From: Actinomycetota bacterium | GTDB lineage: Bacteria; Actinomycetota; Geothermincolia; Geothermincolales; RBG-13-55-18 | Assembly: GCA_014360655.1 (NCBI GenBank) | Contig: JACIXC010000004.1 | Coordinates: forward strand, 62,001 to 126,000 | Direction of reading: 5' to 3' | DNA length: 64,000 bases | Shown: piece by piece, positions 55,619 to 64,000 of the stretch | How positions within the stretch are numbered: the stretch's first letter is position 1 | How the letters are laid out: each line of letters opens with the position of its first letter | Notes under the pieces: generated by a model | The model's database searches: none | What the model was told of the DNA's origin: nothing | What the model saw: only the letters and a program-made list of their open reading frames with translations | Translations under genes and position numbers: made by a program

Positions 55619-55703
55619 CGCTTCAGGGATTTCTTCTCCAAGATCCTATCGCACCTGTGAGGCCTTCTCCGCCCCGCGTCTCCGGACCGGTCCGCGGGCC
55701 TTG

Positions 55704-56585
55704 TCAGCGCCGCCTCTCCGGCCTGATCTCGGTCACCAACATCCCCGCCAGCATGAGGGCGCACCCCAGCCATCCCCTCCAGGTAAGCCTCTCGGCCAGG
55801 AGGAGCATGCCGAAGAGCACGGAGAAGACCGGCTCCATGATGAGCACCACCGAGGTGCGCACCGGCGAGATCTCCCGCTGCGCCCAGGCCTGGATGAAGA
55901 ATGCCGCGGAGGAGGCGAGGACGCCGCAGACGGCGATGGTCGTCCAGGCGTAGGCGCCGCGCGGGAGGATGAAGTCCTCACCGGCGAGGGCGGAAAGCGC
56001 CTGCAGGAGGGCGACCACTCCCATCTGCACCAGGGTGAGCAGGAGCAGGTCATGTGCCGCCACGAAGCGGTCCATGAAGATGATGTGCAGGGAATAGGTG
56101 AAGGCGCAGGCCAGGACCAGCAGGTCCCCCGAGCTCACCCTGAGCCCCGGCTGCAGGGAGAGGAAGCCCAGCCCCACCACGGCCAGGGCCACCGAGACAA
56201 GGGAAAGCAACCCGGGCCTCTTTTTCAGCACGAGGGTGGAGAGGATGGGCACGAAGACCACGAATAGCCCGGTGATGAAGCCGGCGTTTCCCGCCGAGGT
56301 CCTTTGCAGGCCCAGGGTCTGAAAGGTATAGGCTCCGTAGAGGAAGAGGCCCAGCAGGCAGCCGGCGGCCAGCGTCCGGCGATCAAGGTGCCGCAGCGAA
56401 CGACCGCACGCCGGGAGCATCACCAGGAAGGCGAGGGAGAAGCGGTAGGTCATGAAGACGAAGGGGGGCAAGGTCTCCAGTGTCCGTTTCACCAGGGAGA
56501 AGGTGAGGCCCCACACCACGGTCACTGCGAGGAGCGAGAGTTCCGCCTGCCTGGCTCGCGACAGCAGGCGCTTCCCTTTTCTCAT
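55704..56585 (-). CDS. EamA-family (drug/metabolite transporter) permease
   Basis: 293 residues with ten hydrophobic segments in two EamA repeats (LLAVTVVWGLTFSLVKR at the start; VLIMEPVFSVLFGMLLLAERL in the second). ATG 56585 was chosen since AAGGAACAGGAA is upstream and the frame before it (from 56663) is basic and non-conserved. Substrates in this family include amino acids, nucleosides and various metabolites; none can be predicted here. The GC content returns to the high level of the genome at this gene, so the AT-rich island ends between 55618 and 55704. The acyl-CoA synthetase subunit gene lies upstream on the same strand. Confidence 0.9.
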   Translation of the reverse strand: MRKGKRLLSRARQAELSLLAVTVVWGLTFSLVKRTLETLPPFVFMTYRFSLAFLVMLPACGRSLRHLDRRTLAAGCLLGLFLYGAYTFQTLGLQRTSAGNAGFITGLFVVFVPILSTLVLKKRPGLLSLVSVALAVVGLGFLSLQPGLRVSSGDLLVLACAFTYSLHIIFMDRFVAAHDLLLLTLVQMGVVALLQALSALAGEDFILPRGAYAWTTIAVCGVLASSAAFFIQAWAQREISPVRTSVVLIMEPVFSVLFGMLLLAERLTWRGWLGCALMLAGMLVTEIRPERRR

Positions 56586-56673
56586 GTACGGTTCCTGTTC
56601 CTTCCCGGTTGCGGTCCGAAGCGGAAATGCGCGGGGAGCGCGGACGGCACGGTGCGCGGGCAAAAAGCCCCGC

Positions 56674-58122
56674 TCAGCCCCTGGTTTCCAGGAACTGCCG
56701 GTAATCGGCCATGGCGCTCGCCGCGCGGCACGCGGCCTCCACGCTTTGAAAGATGAGGGGCCGGCCGCCGTTGTCCCCGTCTTCCCCCTCCCCGACCTCC
56801 AGCGTGGTGGAGATGTAGAGGGGCACGTCCAGCTCGCGCATTACGCCGTAGAGCTCGTCGAGGTGTTCCATGAAGTACCTGTCCATCGCGGACCATACCC
56901 CGGAGATATCCATGCCCCGCTCGCTTTCGATGCCGGGGTTCTTCCGCCGCGGCGCCCCGATCCACAGGAAGATGACCGCGTCCACCTCCCCGCTCTTCAT
57001 GAGGGTCTCGATGATGGGCTTGATCACCGTGAAGTCGAGGCCCGCGACCAGGTCCACCGGGTTTCCCGGCACCCACCAGGAGGGGAGCATCTTCTCCAGC
57101 GTCTCCAGGGTGCGCGGGGAGAGGCGGGCCACCTCCAGCCCTATCTCACTGCAGAAGTCGGAGGCGATGACCCCCAGGCCGCCGCCGCCGGTGATGATTC
57201 CCACCCTCTTGCCGCGCGGGAGGGGGCGGTTGACGAACGCCGCCGCGGTGATGCCGCAATCCTCGATGGACTGGGCGACGATGACCCCGGCCTGGCGGCA
57301 CGCGGCCTCGAAGAGGTCCCTGCTCACCGCCATGGCCCCGGTATGGGACCTGGCCGCCGCCACGCCGGACTGCGTGCGCCCACCCTTGAGGAGGACCACG
57401 GGCTTGCGCAGGGACACCTCGCGCACGCGGCGCACGAAGTCACGCCCGTCCTGCAGGCCCTCTACGTAGGTGACGATGACCTCGGTTTCCGGGTCCTCCG
57501 CCAGGTAGGAGAGATAATCCACTATGCGGAGGTCGGCCTCGTTGCCGCTGGAGACGGCCTTGGACACCCCGAGGCCGGCGTTATCCGCGTGGGCGATGAG
57601 CATGTTGAGGATATTGCCGCTCTGCGAGACGTAGCTCAGGCTGCCGCGCGGCGGGTGGTAGAGCACGGGCATCCAGGGATAGAGACGGTTGGCGGGGCAG
57701 CAGATCCCCTGGCAGTTGGGGCCGATGAGCACCATTCCCGCCTCCCTGGCTTTTCTTACCAGCTCGCGCTCCAGGGCTTCCCCCTCCGCCCCCAGTTCCT
57801 TGAAGCCGGCCGTGATGACCAGGGCCGCCTTCACCCCCCTGGCCGCGCAGTCGTCGAGAGCCTCCATGACCTGTTGAGAGGGGACGGTGAACACCGCCAG
57901 GTCGATCTCGCCCGGGATGTCCAACACGCGGGGATAGGCCTTGATGCCCAGGACGGTCTCTCGCCCCGGGTTCACCGGGTATATCTCGCCGCGGTAGCCC
58001 CCGGTCAGCAGGTTGTTGAGGATGAGGAAGCCCCACTTGCGCAGGGATTCCGTCGCTCCCACGAAGGCGATGGAGCGGGGATTGAATGCGCGATCGAGGT
58101 TTTTAAGCCTGGCGTTGGACAT
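56674..58122 (-). CDS. ADP-forming acyl-CoA synthetase, alpha subunit (second paralog)
   Basis: 482 residues from ATG 58122, which has GGAGGAG eight bases upstream; the frame opens at 58206. CoA-binding domain (IAFVGATESLRKWG, IGPNCQGICC) and the phosphohistidine region ARSHTGAMAVSRDLFEAACRQ are present, and GITGGGGLGVIASD marks the ligase-CoA domain. As in the 40324 gene, no ATP-grasp beta domain is attached. The two proteins share the overall plan but are clearly diverged, so they may serve different acyl-CoAs (acetyl, branched or aryl). Transcribed with the EamA gene downstream. Confidence 0.88.
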   Translation of the reverse strand: MSNARLKNLDRAFNPRSIAFVGATESLRKWGFLILNNLLTGGYRGEIYPVNPGRETVLGIKAYPRVLDIPGEIDLAVFTVPSQQVMEALDDCAARGVKAALVITAGFKELGAEGEALERELVRKAREAGMVLIGPNCQGICCPANRLYPWMPVLYHPPRGSLSYVSQSGNILNMLIAHADNAGLGVSKAVSSGNEADLRIVDYLSYLAEDPETEVIVTYVEGLQDGRDFVRRVREVSLRKPVVLLKGGRTQSGVAAARSHTGAMAVSRDLFEAACRQAGVIVAQSIEDCGITAAAFVNRPLPRGKRVGIITGGGGLGVIASDFCSEIGLEVARLSPRTLETLEKMLPSWWVPGNPVDLVAGLDFTVIKPIIETLMKSGEVDAVIFLWIGAPRRKNPGIESERGMDISGVWSAMDRYFMEHLDELYGVMRELDVPLYISTTLEVGEGEDGDNGGRPLIFQSVEAACRAASAMADYRQFLETRG

Positions 58123-58680
58123 CTCTGCCACTCCTCCGTGTTTCGATGATGCTTCGTTGCCGCCGAAGCTCCTCCCGTTCTCTCGGCTCCTCGCGTAGAG
58201 CCCCAAGGTCCTCGATGAAACCCCGTCTCCGGAGCTCCATGAGCCGGAAACATATCATGGCTTAAGAACCATATGATCCAGAACCATATAATAATATATG
58301 AAATGTGGTAGCGGCGGGACCTCCCGGGACCCGATGAACCGCACGGGTTCGACGCGAACGCCATGGCATCTCCTCTATGCCCTCCCCGGAACATTCACCC
58401 GGCGCCTGTCCGCCCGTCACCCATCTCCATCCTTGCCCGTCGCCCACAAGCCGGCTCCCTGCCTTCGGACCGCCTGGCCCCGGGCATTGCGTTCCTCATT
58501 CTACAAGACAGCGGCGCCGGGAATATTCGGAAAAACGGTTGACTTCCCCCGCTTCCCCGTTTATAGTAATGACATGTCAGTACTATTTAGGGTATCATGG
58601 CTGTCGGGAGCAGAAAAAGGTAGAAGAAGCAGGGAAAGAGAGCAACATACGCGTAAGGGACCTGGTAAAAGGAGGTAAGG
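58123..58680. other. Divergent regulatory region before the SCP2 gene
   Basis: 558 bp with no supported gene. An AT-rich segment near 58263-58300 contains the direct repeat AACCATAT twice (in aaccatatgatcc and aaccatataata) and is a likely promoter area for the leftward gene. The TetR-type palindrome at 58566 lies near the right end, together with the SCP2 ribosome-binding site AAAGGAGG. Confidence 0.55.
58566..58585. promoter_or_regulatory. TetR-type palindrome upstream of the SCP2 gene
   Basis: AGTAATGACATGTCAGTACT has a perfect TGACATGTCA core and one mismatched pair in its arms. It matches the core of the lipase 2 operator (TTGACATGTCAA) at 12381 and lies 96 bp upstream of the SCP2 start. 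Shared control with the lipases is inferred. Confidence 0.6.
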
Positions 58681-59259
58681 ATGGATCCGGTGAGCGAGAA
58701 CGTGACCGTGAAGGAGTATTTCGAGGAATACGTGCCCAAGCTGGTGGAAGAACAACTGGCCGGCTCGCCCATCTCCGGGATGGAGGGCACCGTGTTCACG
58801 GTGGAGTTCGATATCAAGGGCGACCAGGCTTACGTCTACGGCATCACCGTGAAGGATGCCAAGGACCTCACGGTGAGCGAGGGGCCCCTGGAGAACCCAC
58901 TGATAAAGGTGGAGCTCTCCGAGGATGTATGGCGCAGGGCCGTGACGGGAAAGATGGAAGGCGCCATGGACACCTTCACCGACATGGGACAGGCGGCGAG
59001 CCGCAAGAGGTACGACGCCCTGGTGTCCACCAAGGGGACCATGAACGTCGAGCTCTCCCTTCCGGACGGGTCCACCGCCGACATCAAGGTGGTCTTTAAC
59101 GGGGCCGACTCCCCGGCGGTCTCCTTCAAGGCGGCACTCGAGGACTGGGCGAAGATACAGTCGGGAGAGCTTCCGGGGCCCATGGCCTTCATGCAGGGAA
59201 AGCTGAAGATCGAGGGCGACATGTCCTTCGCCATGGCCCTGGGCAACCTCATGGCGTGA
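58681..59259 (+). CDS. SCP2 sterol-binding domain protein
   Basis: 192 residues, ATG 58681 with a good AAAGGAGG site. The C-terminal two thirds follow the SCP2/sterol-carrier fold: VTISEGPLEN-like strand (TVSEGPLENPLIKVELSEDVW), a helix, and GKLKIEGDMSFAMALGNLM at the end, the typical last strand and helix. Such domains bind lipids or acyl chains in a hydrophobic tunnel. There is no signal peptide. In bacteria they occur alone or fused to dehydrogenases; alone, they likely carry lipids or fatty acyl chains. The TetR-type palindrome upstream ties it to the lipase genes. Confidence 0.85.
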   Translation: MDPVSENVTVKEYFEEYVPKLVEEQLAGSPISGMEGTVFTVEFDIKGDQAYVYGITVKDAKDLTVSEGPLENPLIKVELSEDVWRRAVTGKMEGAMDTFTDMGQAASRKRYDALVSTKGTMNVELSLPDGSTADIKVVFNGADSPAVSFKAALEDWAKIQSGELPGPMAFMQGKLKIEGDMSFAMALGNLMA

Positions 59260-59708
59260 TACGACCGGGAGGGATTGGAAGAAAGAACCGGGAGGAAAGT
59301 TCGAGGACTTAAGGATAAGGGACTCCCTGGCGCGAAACCGCCGATATCCTGAAGGGGACGGGACTGCGGTCCCGTCCCCGCCCTGTTGCGGTGCATGAAG
59401 GAGAAGGCGAGCGCTCCGTCCTCCACCCTGTTTTTTTACGCCATCCGTCACTCCGCAGCGGCGGCAGGCCACGCCCCCGCCGTTCGTGATGAGCCTCGTG
59501 CGGTAAACCTTGCATGAAACATCAGGATCGGGAGGCGGCGGGACGAGAAAAGTACTCGATGAGGGCTTCCATGCTGAGCCCACGTGGCGGATTCCATGCG
59601 TAAGGAAGAAGGGATGACGTTACCGGAGACGGAGGCGAGAGACCACGAGATGCTGTTGATGGAGAAAAGCTCCTATAGTAACATTATGTTGCGCCGAGGC
59701 GCCCACGA
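59260..59708. other. Intergenic before the tRNA genes, no gene seen
   Basis: 449 bp. A short frame at about 59613 (MTLPETEARDH...) has a weak GGAAGAAGG site but runs into tRNA-Thr, so I do not call it. The segment ctcctatagtaac near 59670 may be part of the tRNA promoter. A hairpin ggggacgggactgcggtcccgt-like repeat lies near 59354-59375 (GGGGACGGGACTGCG against GTCCCGTCCCC) and could terminate the SCP2 transcript. Confidence 0.45.
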
Positions 59709-59784
59709 GCCCGCTTAGCTCAGTTGGTAGAGCACATCCATGGTAAGGATGGGGTCAGCAGTTCGAGTCTGCTAGCGGGCTCCA
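59709..59784 (+). tRNA. tRNA-Thr (GGT anticodon)
   Basis: A 76-nt cloverleaf: acceptor GCCCGCT pairs with AGCGGGC, TAGCTCAG D arm, anticodon stem CATCC/GGATG around loop ATGGTAA (anticodon GGT), GTTCGAG T loop, encoded CCA. Confidence 0.95.
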
Positions 59785-59812
59785 TTGCTTGCGAGCCGTC
59801 TTCTGGCATAAT
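59785..59812 (+). promoter_or_regulatory. Probable promoter for tRNA-Met and downstream tuf
   Basis: TTGCTT and CATAAT are separated by 16 bp and lie 30 bp before tRNA-Met. The match is reasonable for a sigma-70-type promoter but is by eye only. Confidence 0.35.
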
Positions 59813-59841
59813 AGATATAGGCGTTAATAAACGTTACTTGC

Positions 59842-59918
59842 GGCGGTGTAGCTCAGATGGTCAGAGCACACGGTTCATACCCGTGGGGTCAGAGGTTCGA
59901 GTCCTCTCACCGCTACCA
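59842..59918 (+). tRNA. tRNA-Met (CAT anticodon, elongator type)
   Basis: A 77-nt cloverleaf: acceptor GGCGGTG pairs with CACCGCT (terminal G-U), TAGCTCAG, anticodon stem CACGG/CCGTG with loop TTCATAC, GGTTCGAGTCC T arm, encoded CCA. The near-complete first pair and lack of the C1-A72 mismatch favour the elongator tRNA. A tRNA-Ile with modified CAT cannot be excluded. Confidence 0.9.
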
Positions 59919-59985
59919 GGATAACCGGGGTATCCCCGTTTAACGGTCATATACGGCAGGATCGCGGATGGTGGCGAGTGCAAGG

Positions 59986-60001
59986 AGCCCGCTTGCGGGC
60001 T
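59986..60001 (+). terminator. Hairpin between tRNA-Met and tuf
   Basis: AGCCCGC and GCGGGCT form a tight hairpin followed by tctcatcc. It could attenuate transcription between the tRNA genes and tuf. Confidence 0.5.
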
Positions 60002-60144
60002 TCTCATCCATTTAGCGGAGTTGTTGCGGCGGTCAAGGTGTGCCGGTTCGGGCCGCGGGCGGCGAGGAAGCCGCCCCGCCTTGCGGGTGTGTTTCCGGCC
60101 TGAGGCGCGGGAAGCGCACGCGTGACGAGAACAGGAGGGTCAAA

Positions 60145-61347
60145 ATGGCCAAGAAGAAGTTCGAGAGGACCAAGCCCCACGTCAACGTGGGCACCATAGG
60201 TCACGTGGACCACGGCAAGACCACCCTGACCTCGGCCATCACCAGGTGCCTGCACAACCAGGGCCTGGAGGTGGAGGAGAGGTCCTTCGACAGCATAGAC
60301 AACGCCCCCGAGGAGAAGGAGCGCGGCATCACCATCGCCATCGCCCACGTGGAGTACCAGACGGAGAAGCGCCACTACGCCCACGTGGACTGCCCCGGCC
60401 ACGCCGACTACATAAAGAACATGATCACCGGCGCCGCCCAGATGGACGGGGCCATCCTGGTGGTCTCGGCCGCAGACGGCCCCATGCCCCAGACGCGCGA
60501 GCACATCCTCCTGGCCCGCCAGGTGGGGGTGCCGGCCATGGTGGTCTACCTCAACAAGGCGGACATGGTGGACGACCCCGAGCTCCTGGAGCTGGTGGAG
60601 ATGGAGGTGCGGGAGCTCCTCACCGAGTACGAGTTCCCCGGGGACGAGATCCCCGTGGTGGCCGGCTCCGCCCTCAAGGCCATGGAGTGCGGCTGCGGCA
60701 AGCGCGACTGCGAGAACTGCGCCTCCGTCATGGAGCTCCTGGACGCCGTGGACGAGTACATCCCCACCCCCGCCCGCGACGTGGACAAGCCCTTCCTCTT
60801 GGCCATAGAGGACGTCTTCTCCATCACCGGGCGCGGCACGGTGGTCACGGGGAGGATAGAGCGGGGCAAGATCCACACCGGCGAGGAGGTGGAGATCGTG
60901 GGCATCCGCCCCACCCAGAAGACGGTGGTCACCGGGGTGGAGATGTTCCGGAAGATCCTGGACGAGGGGCAGGCGGGCGACAACGTGGGCCTGCTTTTGC
61001 GCGGCATAGGCAGGAAGGACGTGGAGCGCGGCCAGGTGGTGGCCGCCCCCGGCTCCATCACCCCCCACGTCTCCTTCCGCGCCCAGGTCTACGTCCTCTC
61101 CAAGGAGGAGGGGGGCAGGCACACCCCCTTCTTCTCCGGCTACCGGCCCCAGTTCTACTTCCGCACCACCGACGTCACCGGCACCGTCACCCTCCCCGAG
61201 GGGGTGGAGATGGTCATGCCCGGCGACAACACGGAGATGAACGTGGAGCTCATCTCCCCCATCGCCATGGAGGAGGGCCTGCGCTTCGCCATCCGCGAGG
61301 GGGGCCGCACGGTGGGGGCCGGGAGGGTCATCGCCATCGAGAGGTAA
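60145..61347 (+). CDS. tuf: Elongation factor Tu
   Basis: 400 residues from ATG 60145 (AGGAGGG upstream; the open frame back to 60040 has no support). GTP-binding motifs [14 protein letters not shown] and NKADM are intact, and domain 2 and 3 motifs follow ([19 protein letters not shown]-less RAQVYVL). An insertion near residue 181-195 ([12 protein letters not shown]) carries four cysteines, found also in other anaerobes and not in E. coli. EF-Tu delivers aminoacyl-tRNA to the ribosome. Codon use is extremely biased to C/G third positions. It opens the translation gene block. Confidence 0.98.
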   Translation: MAKKKFERTKPHVNVGTIGHVDHGKTTLTSAITRCLHNQGLEVEERSFDSIDNAPEEKERGITIAIAHVEYQTEKRHYAHVDCPGHADYIKNMITGAAQMDGAILVVSAADGPMPQTREHILLARQVGVPAMVVYLNKADMVDDPELLELVEMEVRELLTEYEFPGDEIPVVAGSALKAMECGCGKRDCENCASVMELLDAVDEYIPTPARDVDKPFLLAIEDVFSITGRGTVVTGRIERGKIHTGEEVEIVGIRPTQKTVVTGVEMFRKILDEGQAGDNVGLLLRGIGRKDVERGQVVAAPGSITPHVSFRAQVYVLSKEEGGRHTPFFSGYRPQFYFRTTDVTGTVTLPEGVEMVMPGDNTEMNVELISPIAMEEGLRFAIREGGRTVGAGRVIAIER

Positions 61348-61578
61348 AGAGAAGGGCCGCAGCGTAAGGGAAAACAACGGGCAGACCCCCGCCGTTTCGC
61401 GCAACGCCGTCGACGGAAGCCGTTGAGCCGCCATCCGGACGCCTCGTCGCCAGTGAAAGAGGCGCGCGGGATGGCGTGATGGACGGGGCGGGATGGCGTG
61501 GCAGGGGGCTTGTTGACACCGGGGATGGGGGGATGGTAGCTTATCTTTTCGGCACCGGAAAGGAGCATGTGATATAGA

Positions 61579-61728
61579 ATGAGGGTTCTGGTCACGCTGG
61601 CCTGCACGGAGTGCAAGAGGCGCAACTACACGACGAAGAAGAACAAGAGCAACGATCCCGACCGGATCGAGCTCAAGAAGTACTGCCCGTGGTGCAGGGC
61701 GCACACTTTGCACCGGGAAACGCGCTGA
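61579..61728 (+). CDS. rpmG: 50S ribosomal protein L33 (bL33)
   Basis: 49 residues, starting [17 protein letters not shown] and ending LHRETR. Two CxxC pairs (CTEC, CPWC) show the zinc-binding form of L33. Start ATG 61579 is about 15 bases after AGGAG, somewhat far. Position between tuf and tRNA-Trp/secE is the usual one in many bacteria. A common structural protein of the large subunit. Confidence 0.95.
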   Translation: MRVLVTLACTECKRRNYTTKKNKSNDPDRIELKKYCPWCRAHTLHRETR

Positions 61729-61802
61729 TATAATATAGGAAAAAGCGAGGAGGGTGCTTCGGACCGTGCGATGCACGAGCACCCGGCTTATGGGAAAAGC
61801 GT

Positions 61803-61879
61803 AGGCCTGTAGCTCCAACTGGTAGAGCGCCGGTCTCCAAAACCGGAAGTTGGGGGTTCGAGTCCCTCCAGGCCTGCCA
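61803..61879 (+). tRNA. tRNA-Trp (CCA anticodon)
   Basis: A 77-nt cloverleaf: AGGCCTG acceptor with CAGGCCT, TAGCTC, anticodon stem CCGGT/ACCGG with loop CTCCAAA (anticodon CCA), GGTTCGAGTCC arm, encoded CCA. Its place before secE is widely conserved. Confidence 0.96.
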
Positions 61880-61905
61880 TTCTTTTTGAGGAGAAGGAGG
61901 AGAGG

Positions 61906-62199
61906 TTGCCGAGCCGGGAAATGCGCCGCATGCAGCAGAAGCTGGGCATGGAGAAGAAGCGTGCCCAGCTGAAGAAGGCCGCTGGCGGGCGCAAGAAGGG
62001 AGGGCCCAAGAAGGAGAGGGTGACCATCTCCCAGTTCCTTACCGAGGTCAGGGCGGAGATGAAGAAGGTGACCTGGCCCACGCGGGACGAGGTCATCTCC
62101 TACACCATCGTGGTGGTGGTGACGGTGGTGATCATGGGCGGGCTGGTCTATTTCGCGGACATCCTCTTCACCAAGCTGGTGGAGATATTCATCCTGTGA
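61906..62199 (+). CDS. secE: Preprotein translocase subunit SecE
   Basis: 97 residues from TTG 61906, which has AAGGAGG five bases upstream; no ATG with comparable support exists. A basic, probably disordered N-terminal extension (about residues 1-38, [17 protein letters not shown]) precedes the SecE core with [20 protein letters not shown] and one membrane helix ([17 protein letters not shown]). SecE clamps SecY in the protein export channel. It is followed 13 bp later by nusG, in the standard order. Confidence 0.96.
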   Translation: MPSREMRRMQQKLGMEKKRAQLKKAAGGRKKGGPKKERVTISQFLTEVRAEMKKVTWPTRDEVISYTIVVVVTVVIMGGLVYFADILFTKLVEIFIL

Positions 62200-62212
62200 G
62201 CGGAGGAACCCC

Positions 62213-62740
62213 ATGGTGGATGCGAAGTGGTACGTGATACACACGTATTCCGGGTATGAGAACAAGGTGAAGAGCAACCTCGAGCACCGCATAGCCTCCC
62301 TGGACATGGAGGACAGGATCTTCAAGGTGGTGGTCCCCACCGAGGATGTCATGGAGATCAAGGGGGGCAAGAAAGAGGTGGTGCAGAAGAAGATGCTCCC
62401 CGGCTATATACTGGTCCAGATGGAACTGGACGACGACAGCTGGTACGTGGTGCGCAACACGCCCGGGGTGACCGGGTTCGTGGGCTCGAGCGCCAAGCCC
62501 ACCCCCCTCACCGAGGAGGAGGCCCTGAAGCTGCTCAAGCCGCCCACGACGGAGAAGCCGCGCCCCAAGACGGAGTTCGAGGAGGGCATGAGCGTGCGCG
62601 TGATCTCCGGACCCTTCGCGGACATGACGGGGACCGTCGCGGAGATCAACATCGATCAGAGCAAGCTGAAGGTCATGGTCTCCATCTTCGGCAGGGAGAC
62701 GCCGGTGGAGCTGACCTTCGACCAGGTGAGCAAGTTGTAA
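62213..62740 (+). CDS. nusG: Transcription termination/antitermination protein NusG
   Basis: 175 residues. The NGN domain ([19 protein letters not shown]) and the C-terminal KOW domain ([18 protein letters not shown]) are intact; length is standard. GGAGG is upstream of ATG 62213. NusG binds RNA polymerase and links it to Rho or to the ribosome. Confidence 0.98.
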   Translation: MVDAKWYVIHTYSGYENKVKSNLEHRIASLDMEDRIFKVVVPTEDVMEIKGGKKEVVQKKMLPGYILVQMELDDDSWYVVRNTPGVTGFVGSSAKPTPLTEEEALKLLKPPTTEKPRPKTEFEEGMSVRVISGPFADMTGTVAEINIDQSKLKVMVSIFGRETPVELTFDQVSKL

Positions 62741-62756
62741 GGAGGATGGAGGAGGC

Positions 62757-63182
62757 ATGGCCAAGAAGGTCATCGCGAAGATAAAGCTGCAGATACCGGC
62801 CGGCCAGGCCAACCCGGCGCCGCCGGTGGGACCGGCCCTGGGCCAGCACGGCGTCAACATCATGGCGTTCTGCCAGGCGTATAACGCGCAGACCCAGTCG
62901 CAGGCGGGGACCATCATCCCGGTGGAGATAACCGTCTACGAGGACCGCAGCTTCACCTTCATCACCAAGACCCCCCCGGCGGCGGTGCTCTTGAAGCAGA
63001 AGGCGGGCCTGGAAAAGGGTTCGCCGGAGCCCAACGTGCAGAAGGTCGCCCGCCTGACGCGCAGGCAGGTACGCGAGATCGCGGAGCAGAAGATGGCCGA
63101 TCTCAACACCACCGACGTGGAGGCGGCGATGCGCACCATCGAGGGAACCGCCCGCAGCATGGGCATCGTGGTGACGGAGTGA
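62757..63182 (+). CDS. rplK: 50S ribosomal protein L11 (uL11)
   Basis: 141 residues, normal length. Conserved [18 protein letters not shown] near residue 20 and the C-terminal rRNA-binding domain ([21 protein letters not shown]) are clear. GGAGG lies before ATG 62757. It forms the GTPase-associated centre with 23S rRNA. Confidence 0.98.
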   Translation: MAKKVIAKIKLQIPAGQANPAPPVGPALGQHGVNIMAFCQAYNAQTQSQAGTIIPVEITVYEDRSFTFITKTPPAAVLLKQKAGLEKGSPEPNVQKVARLTRRQVREIAEQKMADLNTTDVEAAMRTIEGTARSMGIVVTE

Positions 63183-63281
63183 GGCGCCGCGCCGCGTTCT
63201 CGCCGCGGGCGGCATGCGATATGACGTGAGAATTAGGGCGTGGGAGGGCTGCGGCCCGCCTGGACCACGGAGGTGATCGGA

Positions 63282-64000
63282 GTGAAGAAGAGAAGCAAGC
63301 GCTACCGCGAGTCCCTGTCCCTGTACGACCGCCAGAAGCTCTACCATCCCGCCGAGGCCGTAAGGATCGTCAAGGCCATGCCGGCGAGCCGCTTCGACGA
63401 GACGGTGGAGGTGGCCTTCCGCCTCGGCGTGGACCCGCGCAAGGCCGACCAGATGGTGAGGGGCACCGTGAGCCTGCCCCACGGAACGGGCAAGGAGGTG
63501 CGGGTGCTGGTCATTGCGCAGGGAGACAAGGCCCGGGAAGCGGAGGCGGCGGGGGCGGACATCGTGGGAGGACCCGAACTGCTGGACAAGATCAAGGAGG
63601 GCTGGTTCGAGTTCGACGCCATGGTGGCCACCCCGGACATGATGTCGCAGGTGGGTAAGCTGGGCAAGCTACTGGGGCCCCGCGGACTGATGCCCAACCC
63701 CAAGGCGGGGACGGTGACCTTCGAGGTGGAAAAGGCGGTCAAGGATATCAAGGCGGGCAAGGTGGAGTACCGCGTGGACCGCCAGGGCAACCTCCACCTC
63801 GTGCTGGGGAAGAAGAGCTTCGATGAGCGCAAGCTACTGGAGAACTACGCCGCCGTGCTGGAGGAGATCATCCGTGCCAAGCCGGCGGCGGCCAAGGGGC
63901 GCTACCTCAAGAGCATCACCTTCTCAACCTCCATGGGGCCCGGGGTGAGGGTTGACCCCGCGGTGGTGAGGGACATCCTGGGAGAGGAGAAGGCCGCCGT
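63282..64000 (+). CDS. rplA: 50S ribosomal protein L1 (uL1), 3' end outside window
   Basis: 239 codons are in the window, starting at GTG 63282 (GGAGGTG seven bases before). Residues [16 protein letters not shown] begin it, [24 protein letters not shown] is described by its core [10 protein letters not shown], and [16 protein letters not shown] is near the end, as in L1. The gene should end within a few codons of the edge. L1 binds 23S rRNA at the ribosomal stalk and often represses its own mRNA; the 99-bp leader upstream is where such a site would be. Confidence 0.97.
   Translation, partial: MKKRSKRYRESLSLYDRQKLYHPAEAVRIVKAMPASRFDETVEVAFRLGVDPRKADQMVRGTVSLPHGTGKEVRVLVIAQGDKAREAEAAGADIVGGPELLDKIKEGWFEFDAMVATPDMMSQVGKLGKLLGPRGLMPNPKAGTVTFEVEKAVKDIKAGKVEYRVDRQGNLHLVLGKKSFDERKLLENYAAVLEEIIRAKPAAAKGRYLKSITFSTSMGPGVRVDPAVVRDILGEEKAA

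Noticed and set aside
59613-59718. Small gene before tRNA-Thr
   Set aside because: The frame runs into the tRNA gene, its ribosome-binding site is weak, and the product shows no recognisable feature.
60004-62370. Minus-strand frame of 788 codons across tuf to nusG
   Set aside because: It is antisense to tuf, rpmG, tRNA-Trp, secE and nusG. Long antisense frames are expected opposite strongly biased GC-rich codons.

Overview
The window is GC-rich bacterial chromosome with one AT-rich interruption near 51.5-55.6 kb. The gene content suggests a deep-branching, largely anaerobic and possibly thermophilic actinobacterium (Geothermincolia or OPB41-like lineages come to mind). That placement is inference from the following: a tungsten-type aldehyde:ferredoxin oxidoreductase, a selenocysteine formate dehydrogenase with MetV/MetF, a membrane pyrophosphatase, ADP-forming acyl-CoA synthetase subunits, and several secreted proteins carrying a tandem 'WYFAEG' module. 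No rRNA is present, so the taxonomy cannot be fixed from the window alone.

Layout. 1-6.1 kb (minus strand): two secreted proteins, a GH52-like glycosidase that runs off the left edge and a subtilisin-like protease, both ending in WYFAEG modules. 6.3-8.3 kb: a PLP aminotransferase divergent from a bacterial translin. 8.3-13.9 kb: two paralogous TetR regulators followed by two paralogous secreted acid-lipase-like hydrolases; palindromes of one common design lie upstream of both lipases and again, 46 kb away, upstream of an SCP2-type lipid-binding protein. 14.3-17.3 kb: a DtxR-type metalloregulator divergent from a membrane pyrophosphatase. 17.9-20.8 kb: a MarR regulator and an ABC-2 exporter that share an inverted-repeat operator. 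21.2-26.1 kb: a very large secreted multicopper oxidase with four nearly identical 111-residue modules. 26.5-30.8 kb: aldehyde:ferredoxin oxidoreductase, a DUF362 ferredoxin protein and an unknown duplicated CxxC protein. 31.1-41.8 kb: acyl-CoA ligase, sensor kinase, FAD oxidoreductase, PlsC acyltransferase, cysteine synthase and an ADP-forming acyl-CoA synthetase alpha subunit.

42.0-50.1 kb is the most interesting block. A formate dehydrogenase whose in-frame TGA at 43030 fits selenocysteine, with a bacterial SECIS hairpin just after it, is followed by a degenerate NuoE-NuoF fusion, metV, a soluble GAF histidine kinase, metF and two stand-alone receiver proteins. Several junctions overlap by 4-23 bases. 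This pairs the formate and methyl-tetrahydrofolate steps of one-carbon metabolism with a co-translated signalling module.

50.4-59.3 kb: a tandem nitroreductase, then an AT-rich island (a decayed transposase and two exported or membrane proteins, one a divergent WYFAEG-module protein), then an EamA transporter, a second acyl-CoA synthetase alpha subunit and the SCP2 protein. 59.7-64.0 kb is a conserved translation block: tRNA-Thr, tRNA-Met, tuf, rpmG, tRNA-Trp, secE, nusG, rplK and the start of rplA.
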